A stretch of DNA of 64,000 nt, taken from NCBI RefSeq assembly GCF_018219155.1, contig NZ_CP056123.1, positions 2,241,505 through 2,305,504 of the forward strand, given 5' to 3'. A program made the translations under genes and the position numbers. Source of the stretch: Moritella sp. 24. Its GTDB lineage: Bacteria > Pseudomonadota > Gammaproteobacteria > Enterobacterales > Moritellaceae. The notes below the pieces were generated by a model. It saw only the letters and a program-made list of their open reading frames with translations, was not told where the DNA came from and did no database searches. Shown one piece after another: positions 35,101 to 45,012 of the stretch (position 1 is its first letter; each line of letters opens with the position of its first letter).

Positions 35101-36063
35101 TCAATCCCTGAATTTGATCGTATCTGATAAGTGCGAAACCGATGTTGCAAAATAATCTGAACGGTTCCAGCGCATGATACTTTTATAGTTGTTATAGACT
35201 AAATATATACGCCCATTTTCACCGTCGGGCATAATAAGAGACGCATCAAGGTCAACGTTTGGTAATGCCTTCCCTTCAAACGTTCGAATACCTAATTCTT
35301 GCCAGTCAGCAAGCTTTTTAGTGAGCTTAAGGCCTGATACTGTCGCATCATAGTTGTCAGGAAGTAGAACTTGCCTACCCCATGTATAAGTATCATCCCA
35401 TTTAGCTTGTTTAAGGTAATTAGCTGCGGATGCTAAGGCATCTTCAGTGCTATTCCAAATGTCTTTCTTGCCATCGTTATTATAATCAACAGCGTAAGCA
35501 TTAAAAGAAGACGGCATGAATTGAACCTGCCCCATAGCCCCAGCCCACGAACCTTTCATATCAGCGGTTGTAATATGACCTTCATCAATGATTTTTAATG
35601 CTGCGAAGAATTCTTTTTTGAAAAAAGTCTCGCGTCTACCATCATAGGCAAGTGTCGCCAATGCTGATAATGTTGAAAAATTCCCGGTATAACTACCAAA
35701 ATTTGTTTCAACACCCCACAAAGCGACGATAAAACGAGGCTGAACACCAAAATCCTTTCCGATTCGTTCCAGCAGTTCCTTGTTTTCATCAAACAATTTT
35801 CTTGCTTTCTTTATTTTCCAATCTGGAACAGCTCTAGGAATGTACGAATCAAGCGTAATTTTTTGTCGCTCTGGCTGTGCTTTATCATGTACGATGGTTT
35901 TTTTTCTGTATGTAATACTGTTAAATGCATCGTCAATAGTTTGTTCAGTGAATCCCAATGTTTCCGATTCGGTACGTAAAGTAGATAAATACTCATCAAA
36001 TGTCGGTTTAGCAGACACGGCACCTGAACTTAAAGCGAACAATACTAATCCTGCTATTTTCAT
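35101..36063 (-). CDS. Lytic murein transglycosylase, MltB-type
   Basis: It cleaves peptidoglycan glycan strands to 1,6-anhydro products. A signal peptide of about 18 residues (ending AVSA-KP) has no lipobox, so the enzyme is periplasmic. The GH103 domain covers ~25-310. The catalytic Glu is in WGVETNFGSY (~115), followed by MGQVQFMPSSF and YNNDGKKDIWN, an EF-hand-like loop typical of MltB. There is no C-terminal peptidoglycan-binding module (320 residues). It is inserted between ycgL and ycgM, where E. coli has no such gene. Confidence 0.91.
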   Translation of the reverse strand: MKIAGLVLFALSSGAVSAKPTFDEYLSTLRTESETLGFTEQTIDDAFNSITYRKKTIVHDKAQPERQKITLDSYIPRAVPDWKIKKARKLFDENKELLERIGKDFGVQPRFIVALWGVETNFGSYTGNFSTLSALATLAYDGRRETFFKKEFFAALKIIDEGHITTADMKGSWAGAMGQVQFMPSSFNAYAVDYNNDGKKDIWNSTEDALASAANYLKQAKWDDTYTWGRQVLLPDNYDATVSGLKLTKKLADWQELGIRTFEGKALPNVDLDASLIMPDGENGRIYLVYNNYKSIMRWNRSDYFATSVSHLSDTIKFRD

Positions 36064-36092
36064 TGCATTTCCTTATATCTATTTACAGCGTG

Positions 36093-36371
36093 CTATTTGT
36101 TTTCGTCACGCCATTTTTTATATTCAACTAAATGATCGACTGGTGGTGGCGGCATTTGTAGGTAATAACCTGCAGTCGTTAAATTTTCCAATACTTTTTT
36201 TGAATCCGCAAATGCCAATGTACGAGCTTCCGTTAAATTCATGGTAACCACTAACTTAGGTTGACCAAACATACTCAATAAAGTTTCAGGAACTTGGCTA
36301 AAATCTTCACGGCGAGATATAAATAAATACATCCCTTCTTTTTTATTTGTTTTATAAATTGAACAAAGCAT
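36093..36371 (-). CDS. ycgL: YcgL domain-containing protein
   Basis: This 92-residue protein matches the YcgL family: MLCSIYKTNKKEGMYLFI at the N-terminus and GYYLQMPPPPVDHL near 68-81. It has a small alpha/beta fold of unknown function, nearly always next to min or rnd genes in gammaproteobacteria, and here divergent from minC. It is 29 bases upstream of the mltB-type gene and probably heads that run. Confidence 0.92.
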   Translation of the reverse strand: MLCSIYKTNKKEGMYLFISRREDFSQVPETLLSMFGQPKLVVTMNLTEARTLAFADSKKVLENLTTAGYYLQMPPPPVDHLVEYKKWRDENK

Positions 36372-36501
36372 TGTTTTTCTCTTTAGTTATGAACTGACCT
36401 ATATTTACGAGTAAAATATAACATGGCATAATGATTAATCTAAGTGCTATAACAATAAATGCTTAAAGCAGGCATAAAAACTAAGCAACCAGGAAAAAAA
36501 G

Positions 36502-37218
36502 ATGGCAGATCAGTCTATAAAATTTAAAGGAACAAGTTTTACACTCTCAGTTATTCATATAGAAAATGATGCTGCGATGACAAACCTCCACTCTTTTATT
36601 GCCGACAAGGTAAGCCAAGCACCCGCATTCTTTAAATCTGCTCCCGTTGTTGTGAATGTTGCCAACTTAGCCGACGACATCGACTTTAAAACTCTTCAAG
36701 ATGTGATTACCCAAAATGGAATGAATCTTGTTGGGATTGAGGGCTGTCAAACTGCAGAGCAAAAGTTAACTGTTCGTGAGTCTGGTCTGTCCGTTATATC
36801 TAACTCAGCCAAAAATACAGCGACTAAGTTAGTACCAGCTGCAGACATAAAGCCAGAAATTCAAACTGTTATTGTTGAAAAATCCATAACAAAGACCATA
36901 GTTCATAAAGGACAGATACGTTCTGGGCAACAAGTTTATGCTCAAGATGCGTCATTAACTGTGCTAGGTAATATTAGCGCAGGCGCTGAAGTTATCGCAG
37001 ATGGTTCGATTCATATTTATGGTGCATTGCGTGGGCGCGCAATTGCTGGAGCAAAAGGTGACAATACCGCGCAGATTTTTTGTAACAAACTAGATCCTGA
37101 ACTGCTATCAATAAATGGTACGTATATTTTAAGTGATGCAGTCGAAGAAGAATATTTAAATACACAAGCACAAATAAATTGTGTTAATAATAAATTAGAA
37201 ATCAACAAGTTCGATTAA
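36502..37218 (+). CDS. minC: Septum site-determining protein MinC
   Basis: MinC inhibits FtsZ ring formation away from mid-cell. The N-terminal domain (~1-105) binds FtsZ. A linker leads to the C-terminal beta-helix (~130-235) with GQQVYAQDASLTVLGNISAG, ADGSIHIYGALRGRAIAGA and a MinD-binding edge. Its 238 residues are near E. coli (231). AGGAAAAAAAG precedes the ATG. It is the first gene of minCDE. Confidence 0.96.
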   Translation: MADQSIKFKGTSFTLSVIHIENDAAMTNLHSFIADKVSQAPAFFKSAPVVVNVANLADDIDFKTLQDVITQNGMNLVGIEGCQTAEQKLTVRESGLSVISNSAKNTATKLVPAADIKPEIQTVIVEKSITKTIVHKGQIRSGQQVYAQDASLTVLGNISAGAEVIADGSIHIYGALRGRAIAGAKGDNTAQIFCNKLDPELLSINGTYILSDAVEEEYLNTQAQINCVNNKLEINKFD

Positions 37219-37233
37219 ATTCAAGGAATTAAA

Positions 37234-38043
37234 ATGGCTGAAATTATTGTCGTTACATCCGGTAAAGGTGGTGTAGGTAAAACTACAACAAGTGCCGCAA
37301 TTGCTACGGGTTTAGCAATGCAAGGGAAAAGAACTGTCGTTATCGATTTCGATATAGGTTTACGTAACTTAGACTTAATCATGGGTTGTGAACGTCGAGT
37401 AGTATATGACTTCGTAAATGTTATCAACGGCGAAGCAAATTTATCACAAGCATTAATCAAAGATAAACGCGTTGATAAATTACATATCTTACCTGCGTCA
37501 CAAACTCGAGATAAAGATGCACTAACGAAAGAAGGTGTTGGTAAAGTTTTAGATCAACTTGCAGAAAACCATGACTACATCATCTGTGATTCACCAGCAG
37601 GTATCGAAGCCGGTGCTATGATGGCATTATACTTCGCTGATGTTGCCGTTATCACAACGAACCCTGAAGTATCCTCTGTGCGCGATTCAGACCGCATTAT
37701 TGGTATGCTACAAAGTCGTTCTCGTCGTGCAGAACAAGGTCTTGAACCAATTAAAGAGCACCTATTGATTACACGTTACGTGCCAGAGCGTGTTGAACGC
37801 GGTGACATGTTAAGTGTTGAAAACATCACAGAGATCTTAGCGGTTCCACTTGCAGGCGTGATCCCAGAGTCAAGTGCTGTACTTAAAGCATCAAACTGTG
37901 GTCAACCTGTTATCCTAGATACTGAAAGTGATGCAGGACAAGCATATGCTGATACTGTTGCACGAATTCTTGGTGAAGAACGCGAATTTCGTTTTCTTGA
38001 AGTAGAAAAGAAAGGCTTTTTAAGCAGAATCTTTGGAGGTTAA
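37234..38043 (+). CDS. minD: Septum site-determining ATPase MinD
   Basis: MinD is a membrane-cycling ATPase that recruits MinC and is displaced by MinE. The deviant Walker A GKGGVGKTT is at ~10-18, IDFDIGLRNLDLIMG is near 38-52, and the C-terminal amphipathic targeting helix is KGFLSRIFGG. It has 269 residues, as in E. coli. It starts 15 bases after minC and its stop abuts the minE start. Confidence 0.98.
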   Translation: MAEIIVVTSGKGGVGKTTTSAAIATGLAMQGKRTVVIDFDIGLRNLDLIMGCERRVVYDFVNVINGEANLSQALIKDKRVDKLHILPASQTRDKDALTKEGVGKVLDQLAENHDYIICDSPAGIEAGAMMALYFADVAVITTNPEVSSVRDSDRIIGMLQSRSRRAEQGLEPIKEHLLITRYVPERVERGDMLSVENITEILAVPLAGVIPESSAVLKASNCGQPVILDTESDAGQAYADTVARILGEEREFRFLEVEKKGFLSRIFGG

Positions 38044-38310
38044 ATGTCGTTACTTGATTATTTTCGCACATCAAAACCTGATGTTAAATCGGCTAGTTTA
38101 GCGAAAGATCGCTTACAAATAATTGTGGCTCATGAGCGTAACTTACGTGATAACACACCCGATTATTTACCACAGTTGAAACTCGATATACTTGAAGTTA
38201 TCAAAAAGTATGTTGCAGTAACATCAGATCAAGTTAATGTTCAACTTGACCAAAGAGATAACAATCTCTCTGTTTTAGAACTGAACGTAACCCTTTCTGA
38301 AGAATCATAA
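38044..38310 (+). CDS. minE: Cell division topological specificity factor MinE
   Basis: MinE drives the pole-to-pole oscillation of MinCD. This 88-residue protein has the N-terminal membrane-sensing and MinD-contact region (LLDYFRTSKP; AKDRLQIIVAHER, ~21-33) and a C-terminal dimerisation domain. The ATG directly follows the minD stop, so translation is coupled. A symmetric terminator follows. Confidence 0.97.
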   Translation: MSLLDYFRTSKPDVKSASLAKDRLQIIVAHERNLRDNTPDYLPQLKLDILEVIKKYVAVTSDQVNVQLDQRDNNLSVLELNVTLSEES

Positions 38311-38315
38311 AAATT

Positions 38316-38350
38316 TAGCAAGTGTACATACATAGTATGTACACTTGCTA
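38316..38350. terminator. Symmetric hairpin between minE and rnd
   Basis: The perfect 15-base arms TAGCAAGTGTACATA/TATGTACACTTGCTA lie around a 5-base centre. It sits between convergent genes and should stop transcription from both sides despite short T-runs. Confidence 0.75.
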
Positions 38351-38354
38351 TTAC

Positions 38355-39485
38355 TTATTTATTAGCCATTAGGCCTTCAAACAAGCTATTACCAATCAGT
38401 TCTGCACGCCAATTACTCAACAGCACAGGCTTATCATTAACTTCACGCTCTGATTCAGTCAATTTCCATACCCAACTTAATAATTCATTGATAATTTTCT
38501 TTGAACCAATCAGTTCTGCAGGAATATTCGTTTGCTCAGCAACATTTGCTATCTTATTTCGAATACCTTGTACTATTTTTTTGTATCCAGGGTAATCAGA
38601 AATACGTGTTAATGGTTCTGGCAACGCGTCATCAGATAATTCTGCAGCTTCTTTTACCATCTCAATGATTTGTTTGCCGTGGCGCTTAATCTCTACAGGC
38701 AATAGCTCAAGCTTATTTAAATCACGTAATGATTTAGGCTGCTGTTTTGCAACTTCAAGTAAATGCGCTTCTTTAACAACAAAATTAACAGCCATGTCGC
38801 GATTAACTGCGTTGTTTTCACGCCACTCACCTAGTATTTGCAATGTTGCAAGCTGGCGAGGTGATAAGAATGATGCATTCTTAAATTGCTTATAAACTGT
38901 TTTAGGATTTTTCTTTACTAACTTACGTCGACGTAAATTATCTAACTCTTGTAAGTAGAAATCATAATAACCGAGCTCATCAAGTTTACTTTTTAGCTCA
39001 TGCCAGCAAGGTAATAAATGATAAACGTCAGCAGCTGCGTAGCTAAGCTGTTTAGTCGTTAGTGGTCTAGCTAACCAGTTAGAGCGTGATTCGCCTTTAT
39101 CTAGCGTGATATTTTGGTATTCAGAAACAAGGCCACCAAAGCCAAGAGAAGAGCCTAGCCCACAGAATGCTGCCGCTATTTGTGTATCGTGGAAGAAATC
39201 GGGGATTTTATTAGCAACCGTCATGAAAACATCGAGATCTTCAGAGCAAGCGTGAAGCACTGAGGGATGACGATCGAGTAGTTGCCAAAGTGAACTTAAG
39301 TCATCAATAGCCAGGGGATCAACTAAATAAGTATCAATGCCATTGTATAACTGAAACAATCCAAGAATTGGGTAATAAGTACGCTGTCTAATAAATTCAG
39401 TGTCGATAGCTAAAATTTCAACTTCCGCACATTGATCTATCATTGTCTGCAATGTTATTTGATCTTCAACTAAAATATATTCCAC
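38355..39485 (-). CDS. rnd: Ribonuclease D
   Basis: RNase D is a 3'-5' exonuclease that trims tRNA and other small RNA precursors. The DEDDy motifs are visible: AIDTEFIRQRTYYP (~25), HACSEDLDVF (~78) and YAAADVYHLLP (~150). HRDC domains follow (~210-290 and beyond). It has 376 residues against 375 in E. coli. The start is GTG with GAGG six bases upstream. It lies behind fadD, from which a terminator separates it. Confidence 0.96.
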   Translation of the reverse strand: MEYILVEDQITLQTMIDQCAEVEILAIDTEFIRQRTYYPILGLFQLYNGIDTYLVDPLAIDDLSSLWQLLDRHPSVLHACSEDLDVFMTVANKIPDFFHDTQIAAAFCGLGSSLGFGGLVSEYQNITLDKGESRSNWLARPLTTKQLSYAAADVYHLLPCWHELKSKLDELGYYDFYLQELDNLRRRKLVKKNPKTVYKQFKNASFLSPRQLATLQILGEWRENNAVNRDMAVNFVVKEAHLLEVAKQQPKSLRDLNKLELLPVEIKRHGKQIIEMVKEAAELSDDALPEPLTRISDYPGYKKIVQGIRNKIANVAEQTNIPAELIGSKKIINELLSWVWKLTESEREVNDKPVLLSNWRAELIGNSLFEGLMANK

Positions 39486-39497
39486 TTATAACCTCAA

Positions 39498-39540
39498 AAA
39501 AAAGCCACTTTCTTACAATTTAGAAAGTGGCTTAATTTTA
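39498..39540 (-). terminator. Terminator of fadD
   Basis: The perfect stem AAGCCACTTTCT/AGAAAGTGGCTT with an 8-base loop is followed in the minus sense by a run of T. It lies between fadD and rnd. Confidence 0.9.
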
Positions 39541-39593
39541 GCGAAATATCTAACTAATGATAAGTGTTTTATGACTTAAAATTAGATCTATTG

Positions 39594-41249
39594 CTAATCA
39601 CGTAATTCACGGCGTAAAATTTTACCTACGTTACTCTTAGGTAATTCATCGCGGAACTCAATAATGCGTGGAATTTTATAAGCAGTTAGATGTTCACGAC
39701 AATGCGCTACGATCTCTTCTTTAGAAATTTCACCCTTCTTAACAACAAAGATTTTAACCGTTTCACCTGATGACTCATGAGGTACACCAATTGCTGCAGC
39801 CTCTAAAATATTGTCATTTAAGGTTAATACGTCTTCAATTTCGTTAGGGAAAACATTAAATCCAGAAACAAGGATCATATCTTTCTTACGATCAACGATG
39901 TAGAAGAAACCATCTTCGTCCATGCGAGCGATATCACCAGTGTTTAACCAACCATCAGTAATCACCTCAGCAGTATCTTGTGGACGCTGCCAGTAACCCT
40001 GCATAACCTGAGGACCACTAACCTGCATTTCACCTACAGCACCTGGTTTAGTTAATACACCACCATCTTCATCAATAATACGTACATCTGTTGATGAAAC
40101 AGGTAAACCGATTGAGCCGTTATATTCATGCAGATCATAAGGATTTACAGTAACAAGTGGTGAACACTCTGTTAAACCATAACCTTCAAGTAAGTGGTTT
40201 CCTGTTATCTTCTTCCACTTTTCAGCGACAGAGCGTTGAACAGCCATACCACCGCCAACAGATAGCTTCAATGCAGAGAAGTCAATCTTTGCGAATGATT
40301 CATCATTCACAAGCGCATTAAACAGTGTATTTACACCTGTAATCGCAGTTGGTTTGTGATCATCAATCTCTTTAATTAAAGCAGGTAGATCACGTGGGTT
40401 TGTAATAAGAATATTCTTACCACCACCCAAGAAGAACAATAGGCCATTCACCGTTAATGCAAATACATGATACAGCGGTAATGCTGTGATCACAGTTTCA
40501 GTACCACGGTCAATAATACTACCGTAAGCGCCTTCTGCTTGTAATACATTAGCCAGCATATTTTTGTGCGTTAGTACTGCACCTTTTGATACGCCAGTTG
40601 TACCGCCCGTATACTGAAGGAAAGCGATATCATCGAAACCGGTTTCAACTTTAGTAAACTTCTGAGAACGTCCTTTACTCAATACACGATTGAATGAAAC
40701 CGCTGTCGGTAAATTGAATTTAGGCACCATTTTCTTCACATACTTAACAACTAAGTTAGTAATAGCACCTTTTACAGGAGAGAAAAGATCACCTAATTGC
40801 GTCAAAATAATATGTTCAACCGGCGTATCTTTAACTACCTTTTCTAACACACTTGCGAAATTTGAAATAATCACAATCGCTTTAGCACCAGAATCATTTA
40901 ACTGATGTTTTAGCTCACGAGGTGTATAGAGTGGGTTTACATTAACAATTACCATACCCGCACGTAATGCACCAAATAGCGCAATTGGGTACTGAAGCAA
41001 GTTAGGCATCATTAACGCAACACGATCGCCTTTGTTTAATTTAAGCTCGTTTTGAAGGTAAGCAGCGAAAGCACGAGATTTCTCATCGATTTCACCATAA
41101 GTTAATGAACAACCCATATTTACATATGCAGGGTTATCTGCATAGTTTTGAACTGTTTGATCGAATATATCGTTTAAAGAACGAAATGAACCAAAGTCAA
41201 TTTCTGCGGGAACATTTTCCGGGTATCTCTTTAACCAAACCTTTTCCAC
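39594..41249 (-). CDS. fadD: Long-chain fatty acyl-CoA ligase FadD
   Basis: FadD activates long-chain fatty acids to acyl-CoA during uptake. The ANL-superfamily signature [16 protein letters not shown] is near 212-227. [11 protein letters not shown] lies near 358, the hinge [25 protein letters not shown] (in part: [12 protein letters not shown]) near 435, and the C-terminal catalytic Lys in [10 protein letters not shown]. Its 551 residues are close to E. coli (561). The start is GTG, giving [10 protein letters not shown] as in E. coli MKKVWLNRYP, with GGAGAGG upstream. Confidence 0.96.
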   Translation of the reverse strand: MEKVWLKRYPENVPAEIDFGSFRSLNDIFDQTVQNYADNPAYVNMGCSLTYGEIDEKSRAFAAYLQNELKLNKGDRVALMMPNLLQYPIALFGALRAGMVIVNVNPLYTPRELKHQLNDSGAKAIVIISNFASVLEKVVKDTPVEHIILTQLGDLFSPVKGAITNLVVKYVKKMVPKFNLPTAVSFNRVLSKGRSQKFTKVETGFDDIAFLQYTGGTTGVSKGAVLTHKNMLANVLQAEGAYGSIIDRGTETVITALPLYHVFALTVNGLLFFLGGGKNILITNPRDLPALIKEIDDHKPTAITGVNTLFNALVNDESFAKIDFSALKLSVGGGMAVQRSVAEKWKKITGNHLLEGYGLTECSPLVTVNPYDLHEYNGSIGLPVSSTDVRIIDEDGGVLTKPGAVGEMQVSGPQVMQGYWQRPQDTAEVITDGWLNTGDIARMDEDGFFYIVDRKKDMILVSGFNVFPNEIEDVLTLNDNILEAAAIGVPHESSGETVKIFVVKKGEISKEEIVAHCREHLTAYKIPRIIEFRDELPKSNVGKILRRELRD

Positions 41250-41475
41250 CTTACCTCTCCTTTTTATTAGCTTTCTTTTAATTTAAAAAACAACAAATTT
41301 ACTATTAATCCTTTAATAATAATTAATTGCTATTGATGAAATTATTTATTGTGAACAAATCTTAATTGATTAACACTCAATTAACAAATGAAATATTTAT
41401 ATATTAGGTTTATTTAAATCTTAATAATTTAGAATTAGATAATATAAAACTAATAATTGTGTGTTTAATAAACCA

Positions 41476-42345
41476 TTACTTTGAATTATTAAAAAATTTA
41501 ACTACTGCCCTTGCCGTTTCAGCTGCATTATCCATGTGTACGTGATGACCACCGATAAGTGTCAAAATATCAAATATATCATTACTGAAAATATCTAACT
41601 TTAGTGTTTTTGCGATTAAAGGAAAACCTTTATCGCCAATAATAACAAGGCAACTTGTTGATATTGAAGATAAAACATCTAAAACTTGTAATTCACTGAA
41701 TCGAACTAAAGAACGCGCTTTTAATTTAGGATCTGATCGCCAAATTATGTCATTAGCTCGTATATTTAAATTTCGTCTACATATCAACAACGCATTTTGC
41801 TCAGTCAAGTCAGAAACAAAACAACGTGCTTTAACAACCTTTTCCAATGTCAAGGTATTAGCCTTGACACTACCACTTTGGTTGTAATTATAACGACTTT
41901 CTATCCCTTTACGCAATTGGCTTACTGTTTGTTCAGCTTCTGCTGAAATTGCGCCCAACCCTTCGATTAATACCAAACGATTAACAAGCTCTGGAAATGT
42001 CGCTGCAAAAATGGAGCTGATCATTGCGCCCATAGAGTGCCCGACAATACTCACGACACCCCAATGCTGCGTTTGAATAATTTGATAAAGGTCCTCTACC
42101 CATTCAATGAAATTGTAATGATTTCCTTTATGATCTGAGTGACCATGGCCGGGTAAATCAATCGCAATAAGTTGATATGGTAGTGAACCGTCATCTAAAC
42201 TACGTTTTAATTCTTCAGCAAGAGGGATAAAGCTTGCAGCATTATCTAACCAACCGTGAACAGCAAGTAAAACAGGTTTAGACCGTTCTCCATAGCGCAA
42301 ACCCGCAATAATTTTACCATTGACCTCTATACTAAAGTTTTCCAT
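41476..42345 (-). CDS. Alpha/beta hydrolase
   Basis: This 289-residue alpha/beta-fold hydrolase has the oxyanion motif HGWLDNAASF (~30), DLPGHGHSD (~64), the nucleophile elbow GHSMGA (Ser near 105), an Asp candidate in IGDKGFPLI, and a terminal His in GGHHVHMDNA (~270). It belongs to the serine-hydrolase-like (SERHL/MhpC-like) group with unknown substrate. It is 6 bases after tsaB, so it is co-transcribed with yoaA-tsaB. In E. coli this slot between tsaB and fadD holds the lipoprotein gene yeaY, so the hydrolase is a lineage difference. Confidence 0.85.
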   Translation of the reverse strand: MENFSIEVNGKIIAGLRYGERSKPVLLAVHGWLDNAASFIPLAEELKRSLDDGSLPYQLIAIDLPGHGHSDHKGNHYNFIEWVEDLYQIIQTQHWGVVSIVGHSMGAMISSIFAATFPELVNRLVLIEGLGAISAEAEQTVSQLRKGIESRYNYNQSGSVKANTLTLEKVVKARCFVSDLTEQNALLICRRNLNIRANDIIWRSDPKLKARSLVRFSELQVLDVLSSISTSCLVIIGDKGFPLIAKTLKLDIFSNDIFDILTLIGGHHVHMDNAAETARAVVKFFNNSK

Positions 42346-42351
42346 TAGAAA

Positions 42352-43056
42352 TTACTCTCTACCTGGTAGTTTCTTCCACGTTACCGTGTCGCGTACATAA
42401 ACTGGCATTGCATCTTCTGGTGCGACAGCATTACCTTTTTCAAATTCAGCAGCAGCAATAACCAACATATCTTGTGCACATGGGAACTGTATCCCTTCGC
42501 ATGCCGTCAATTCTTCAACGTTTAAGCCTGCTAGTTTTTCTGTATAGGTAGCCCAGCCAGTGCCTAATGTATGGAATGCTTTTTCTGGATGATTAAAATT
42601 GGCAATTAAGTCATCTGGTGTAACAACGATCTCGTTATCAACCAGTGTCATTACACCAGATTCATTCAGTTTGTATTGAGCGAAGTAAATTTCACCCATG
42701 CGAGCATCAATTGCAGGTAAAACGTCTGTCACATTGTGCAAACGGTGTGCACCTTGTGCCATAGCAGCCAATGTTGAAATAGGCAGCATAGGTAAATCAG
42801 CGCCAAATGCTAAACCTTGCGCGATGCCAGTACCAATACGAACGCCAGTAAAGCTACCTGGACCACGACCAAAGGCTAACGCGTCTACATCTTTCAATTT
42901 AATGCCAGCTTCAGCCAATAAACTATCTACCATAGGAAGAATACGCTTCGTATGCTCACGTGGACTTTCCAGTTCTCTAACGAATACTTTACCGTTAATG
43001 CTTAATGCCGCTGAACAATTTTCTGTTGATGTATCTAGTGCTAAAATAGTACTCAT
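42352..43056 (-). CDS. tsaB: tRNA t6A synthesis protein TsaB
   Basis: TsaB pairs with TsaD and TsaE to make threonylcarbamoyl-A37 in tRNA. The ASKHA-type start ILALDTSTENCSAAL and GRGPGSFTGVRIGTGIAQGLA (in part: RGPGSFTGVRIG, ~70-81) are diagnostic. I chose the ATG at 43056, which gives the family's usual N-terminus; a GTG three codons earlier is also open. It is 12 bases after yoaA and 6 before the hydrolase. Confidence 0.95.
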   Translation of the reverse strand: MSTILALDTSTENCSAALSINGKVFVRELESPREHTKRILPMVDSLLAEAGIKLKDVDALAFGRGPGSFTGVRIGTGIAQGLAFGADLPMLPISTLAAMAQGAHRLHNVTDVLPAIDARMGEIYFAQYKLNESGVMTLVDNEIVVTPDDLIANFNHPEKAFHTLGTGWATYTEKLAGLNVEELTACEGIQFPCAQDMLVIAAAEFEKGNAVAPEDAMPVYVRDTVTWKKLPGRE

Positions 43057-43068
43057 AAAATTCACTTT

Positions 43069-45012
43069 CTAGTTGTTAGTTTTTTTAATAAAAGACAATA
43101 CGCCGTTTAAATCTCTCGTTCTTGGCATATTGGGTAAACTATTGATAAATGTAGCGCCGTATCCACGAGACACAATACGAGTATCACAGATAATAACACA
43201 ACCCGTGTCTTTGACATCACGGATTAAACGCCCCACCCCTTGCTTCAGATTGATCACCGCTTTGGGTATTTGCAATGCAGCAAAAGGATCTTCACCTTTA
43301 CGCTGACAATCTTCAATACGTGCTTGTAAAAGTGGATCATCCGGTGATGCAAAAGGTAATTTATCAATAATAACACAGCTTAGCGTCTGCCCTCGTACAT
43401 CAATACCTTCCCAAAATGAGTAAGTACCAATAAGGAGCGCGTTACCATGTTGAACAAATTGATCCAGCAATACTTGCTTGTTATCTTGCCCTTGAACAAA
43501 AATAGGCATAGCCAGTTGTTGTTGCAGTAATGCTGATACCTGTCTGATCATATAATGGCTTGTGCATAAGAAGAAACAACGACCTTTATTCGCAATAATC
43601 ACTGGTGCTAACTTTTCGACAAGTATACGTGCGATATTAGGGTCGTTAGGCTCTGGTATATTACGTGGTACACATAACATGGCTTGATTTTGATAATCAA
43701 ATGGACTTGCAAGAATCAGTTCTTCTGCATCCGCTAGTCCCATCTGCTGACGGTAGTGTGAAAAGCAATGGTCAACAGCCAAAGTTGCAGACGTAAACAC
43801 CCATGCTGATTTGGTTTTTTCTTGTTCCGCACTAAATCGTTCCGCAATATTAAGTGGTGTAATGTTTAAGGTGAAGTTACGTGATGTACATTCATACCAG
43901 TAACTTTCACCGGTACTATTTACCGCCATAATTTGCTTAAATGTTGCTTTAATTTCGACTACCCGCTCAAAGCATTGATCAACAAGCTCTGTTCGGCCAA
44001 GATTTAGCTTCAGTACTTCATAAATAAAGTCGAGTTGGTCTTGAAAGCGGATAATGGTTTTCATTACTGCTTGTTGATTGAATAGATGGCGCCAATTACC
44101 ACGCCCTGATTCCATCGAAAAGCTCAATCTTAAATCTTGTGTCGCGTTTGCTAATCCATTCGCCGCTTTCGTCACTTGAATTGAGTCTTTAAGGTCGGTA
44201 CGTCCTAAATACTGCACATCTTTACACAATGCTTGAATTTGTTTGCTGGCGATGCTTTTACCAAAATATTCCGATGCTATATCAGGCACTTGATGAGCCT
44301 CATCAAACACGATAACGTCTGCATCCGGTAATAATCGGCCAAAGCCAGAGTCTTTTACATTTAAGTCAGCGAAGTATAAGTGATGGTTGACGACGACAAT
44401 ATCCGCCTCGAGTGCTTTTCGTCGTGCTTTAACTAAAAAGCAATCTTCATAGTCAGGACAATCCCGACCTAAACAATTATCGTTAGTTGATGTCACCAAA
44501 GGCAACACTTCCGAGTCATCTTTTAAACCCGGTACAGAACTCATATCACCACTAATAGTAATATTTGACCAGCCCTTCACTTTGACGTAATCACTTAATA
44601 TCGCTTGGCTTTGATATTGAGTTTCTCGACCTAAACGCGCTAAACGGTCAGTACATAAGTAGTTATTACGCCCTTTAAGCAGCGCCGTTTTAGCTTTGCT
44701 ATTTAACGCATCAATGATAAAAGGTAAATCACGATTAAATAATTGTTCTTGTAGGTTTTTACTACCTGTACTGATAATTGTTGTTTTATCATTAACTAAC
44801 GCAGGAATAAGATAGGCAAATGTTTTACCTGTTCCTGTTTCAGCTTCAACAATTAAGTTACCCTTGTTTGCGATCACCGAATTGATGGCTTTTGCCATAT
44901 CAATTTGTGGTTGGCGAGCTGTGTAGCCATCGATGACCTTGGCTAAGGCGCCCCCAGATAAAAAGTATTTCTCTATCACAAACAAGTTCCAAATAGATTT
45001 ATAAGACCGCAT
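43069..45012 (-). CDS. yoaA: ATP-dependent DNA helicase YoaA (DinG/XPD-like)
   Basis: This superfamily 2 iron-sulfur helicase acts in DNA damage tolerance with the clamp-loader subunit chi. Walker A is EAETGTGKT (~57-65). The cluster cysteines lie in CLGRDCPDYEDC (~184-195) plus an upstream Cys in NNYLC. DEAH is in IVFDEAHQ, and motif VI is GVGRLIR. It has 647 residues, about E. coli length. The ATG used gives about 20 residues more than the conserved core. It leads the yoaA-tsaB-hydrolase operon. Confidence 0.94.
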   Translation of the reverse strand: MRSYKSIWNLFVIEKYFLSGGALAKVIDGYTARQPQIDMAKAINSVIANKGNLIVEAETGTGKTFAYLIPALVNDKTTIISTGSKNLQEQLFNRDLPFIIDALNSKAKTALLKGRNNYLCTDRLARLGRETQYQSQAILSDYVKVKGWSNITISGDMSSVPGLKDDSEVLPLVTSTNDNCLGRDCPDYEDCFLVKARRKALEADIVVVNHHLYFADLNVKDSGFGRLLPDADVIVFDEAHQVPDIASEYFGKSIASKQIQALCKDVQYLGRTDLKDSIQVTKAANGLANATQDLRLSFSMESGRGNWRHLFNQQAVMKTIIRFQDQLDFIYEVLKLNLGRTELVDQCFERVVEIKATFKQIMAVNSTGESYWYECTSRNFTLNITPLNIAERFSAEQEKTKSAWVFTSATLAVDHCFSHYRQQMGLADAEELILASPFDYQNQAMLCVPRNIPEPNDPNIARILVEKLAPVIIANKGRCFFLCTSHYMIRQVSALLQQQLAMPIFVQGQDNKQVLLDQFVQHGNALLIGTYSFWEGIDVRGQTLSCVIIDKLPFASPDDPLLQARIEDCQRKGEDPFAALQIPKAVINLKQGVGRLIRDVKDTGCVIICDTRIVSRGYGATFINSLPNMPRTRDLNGVLSFIKKTNN

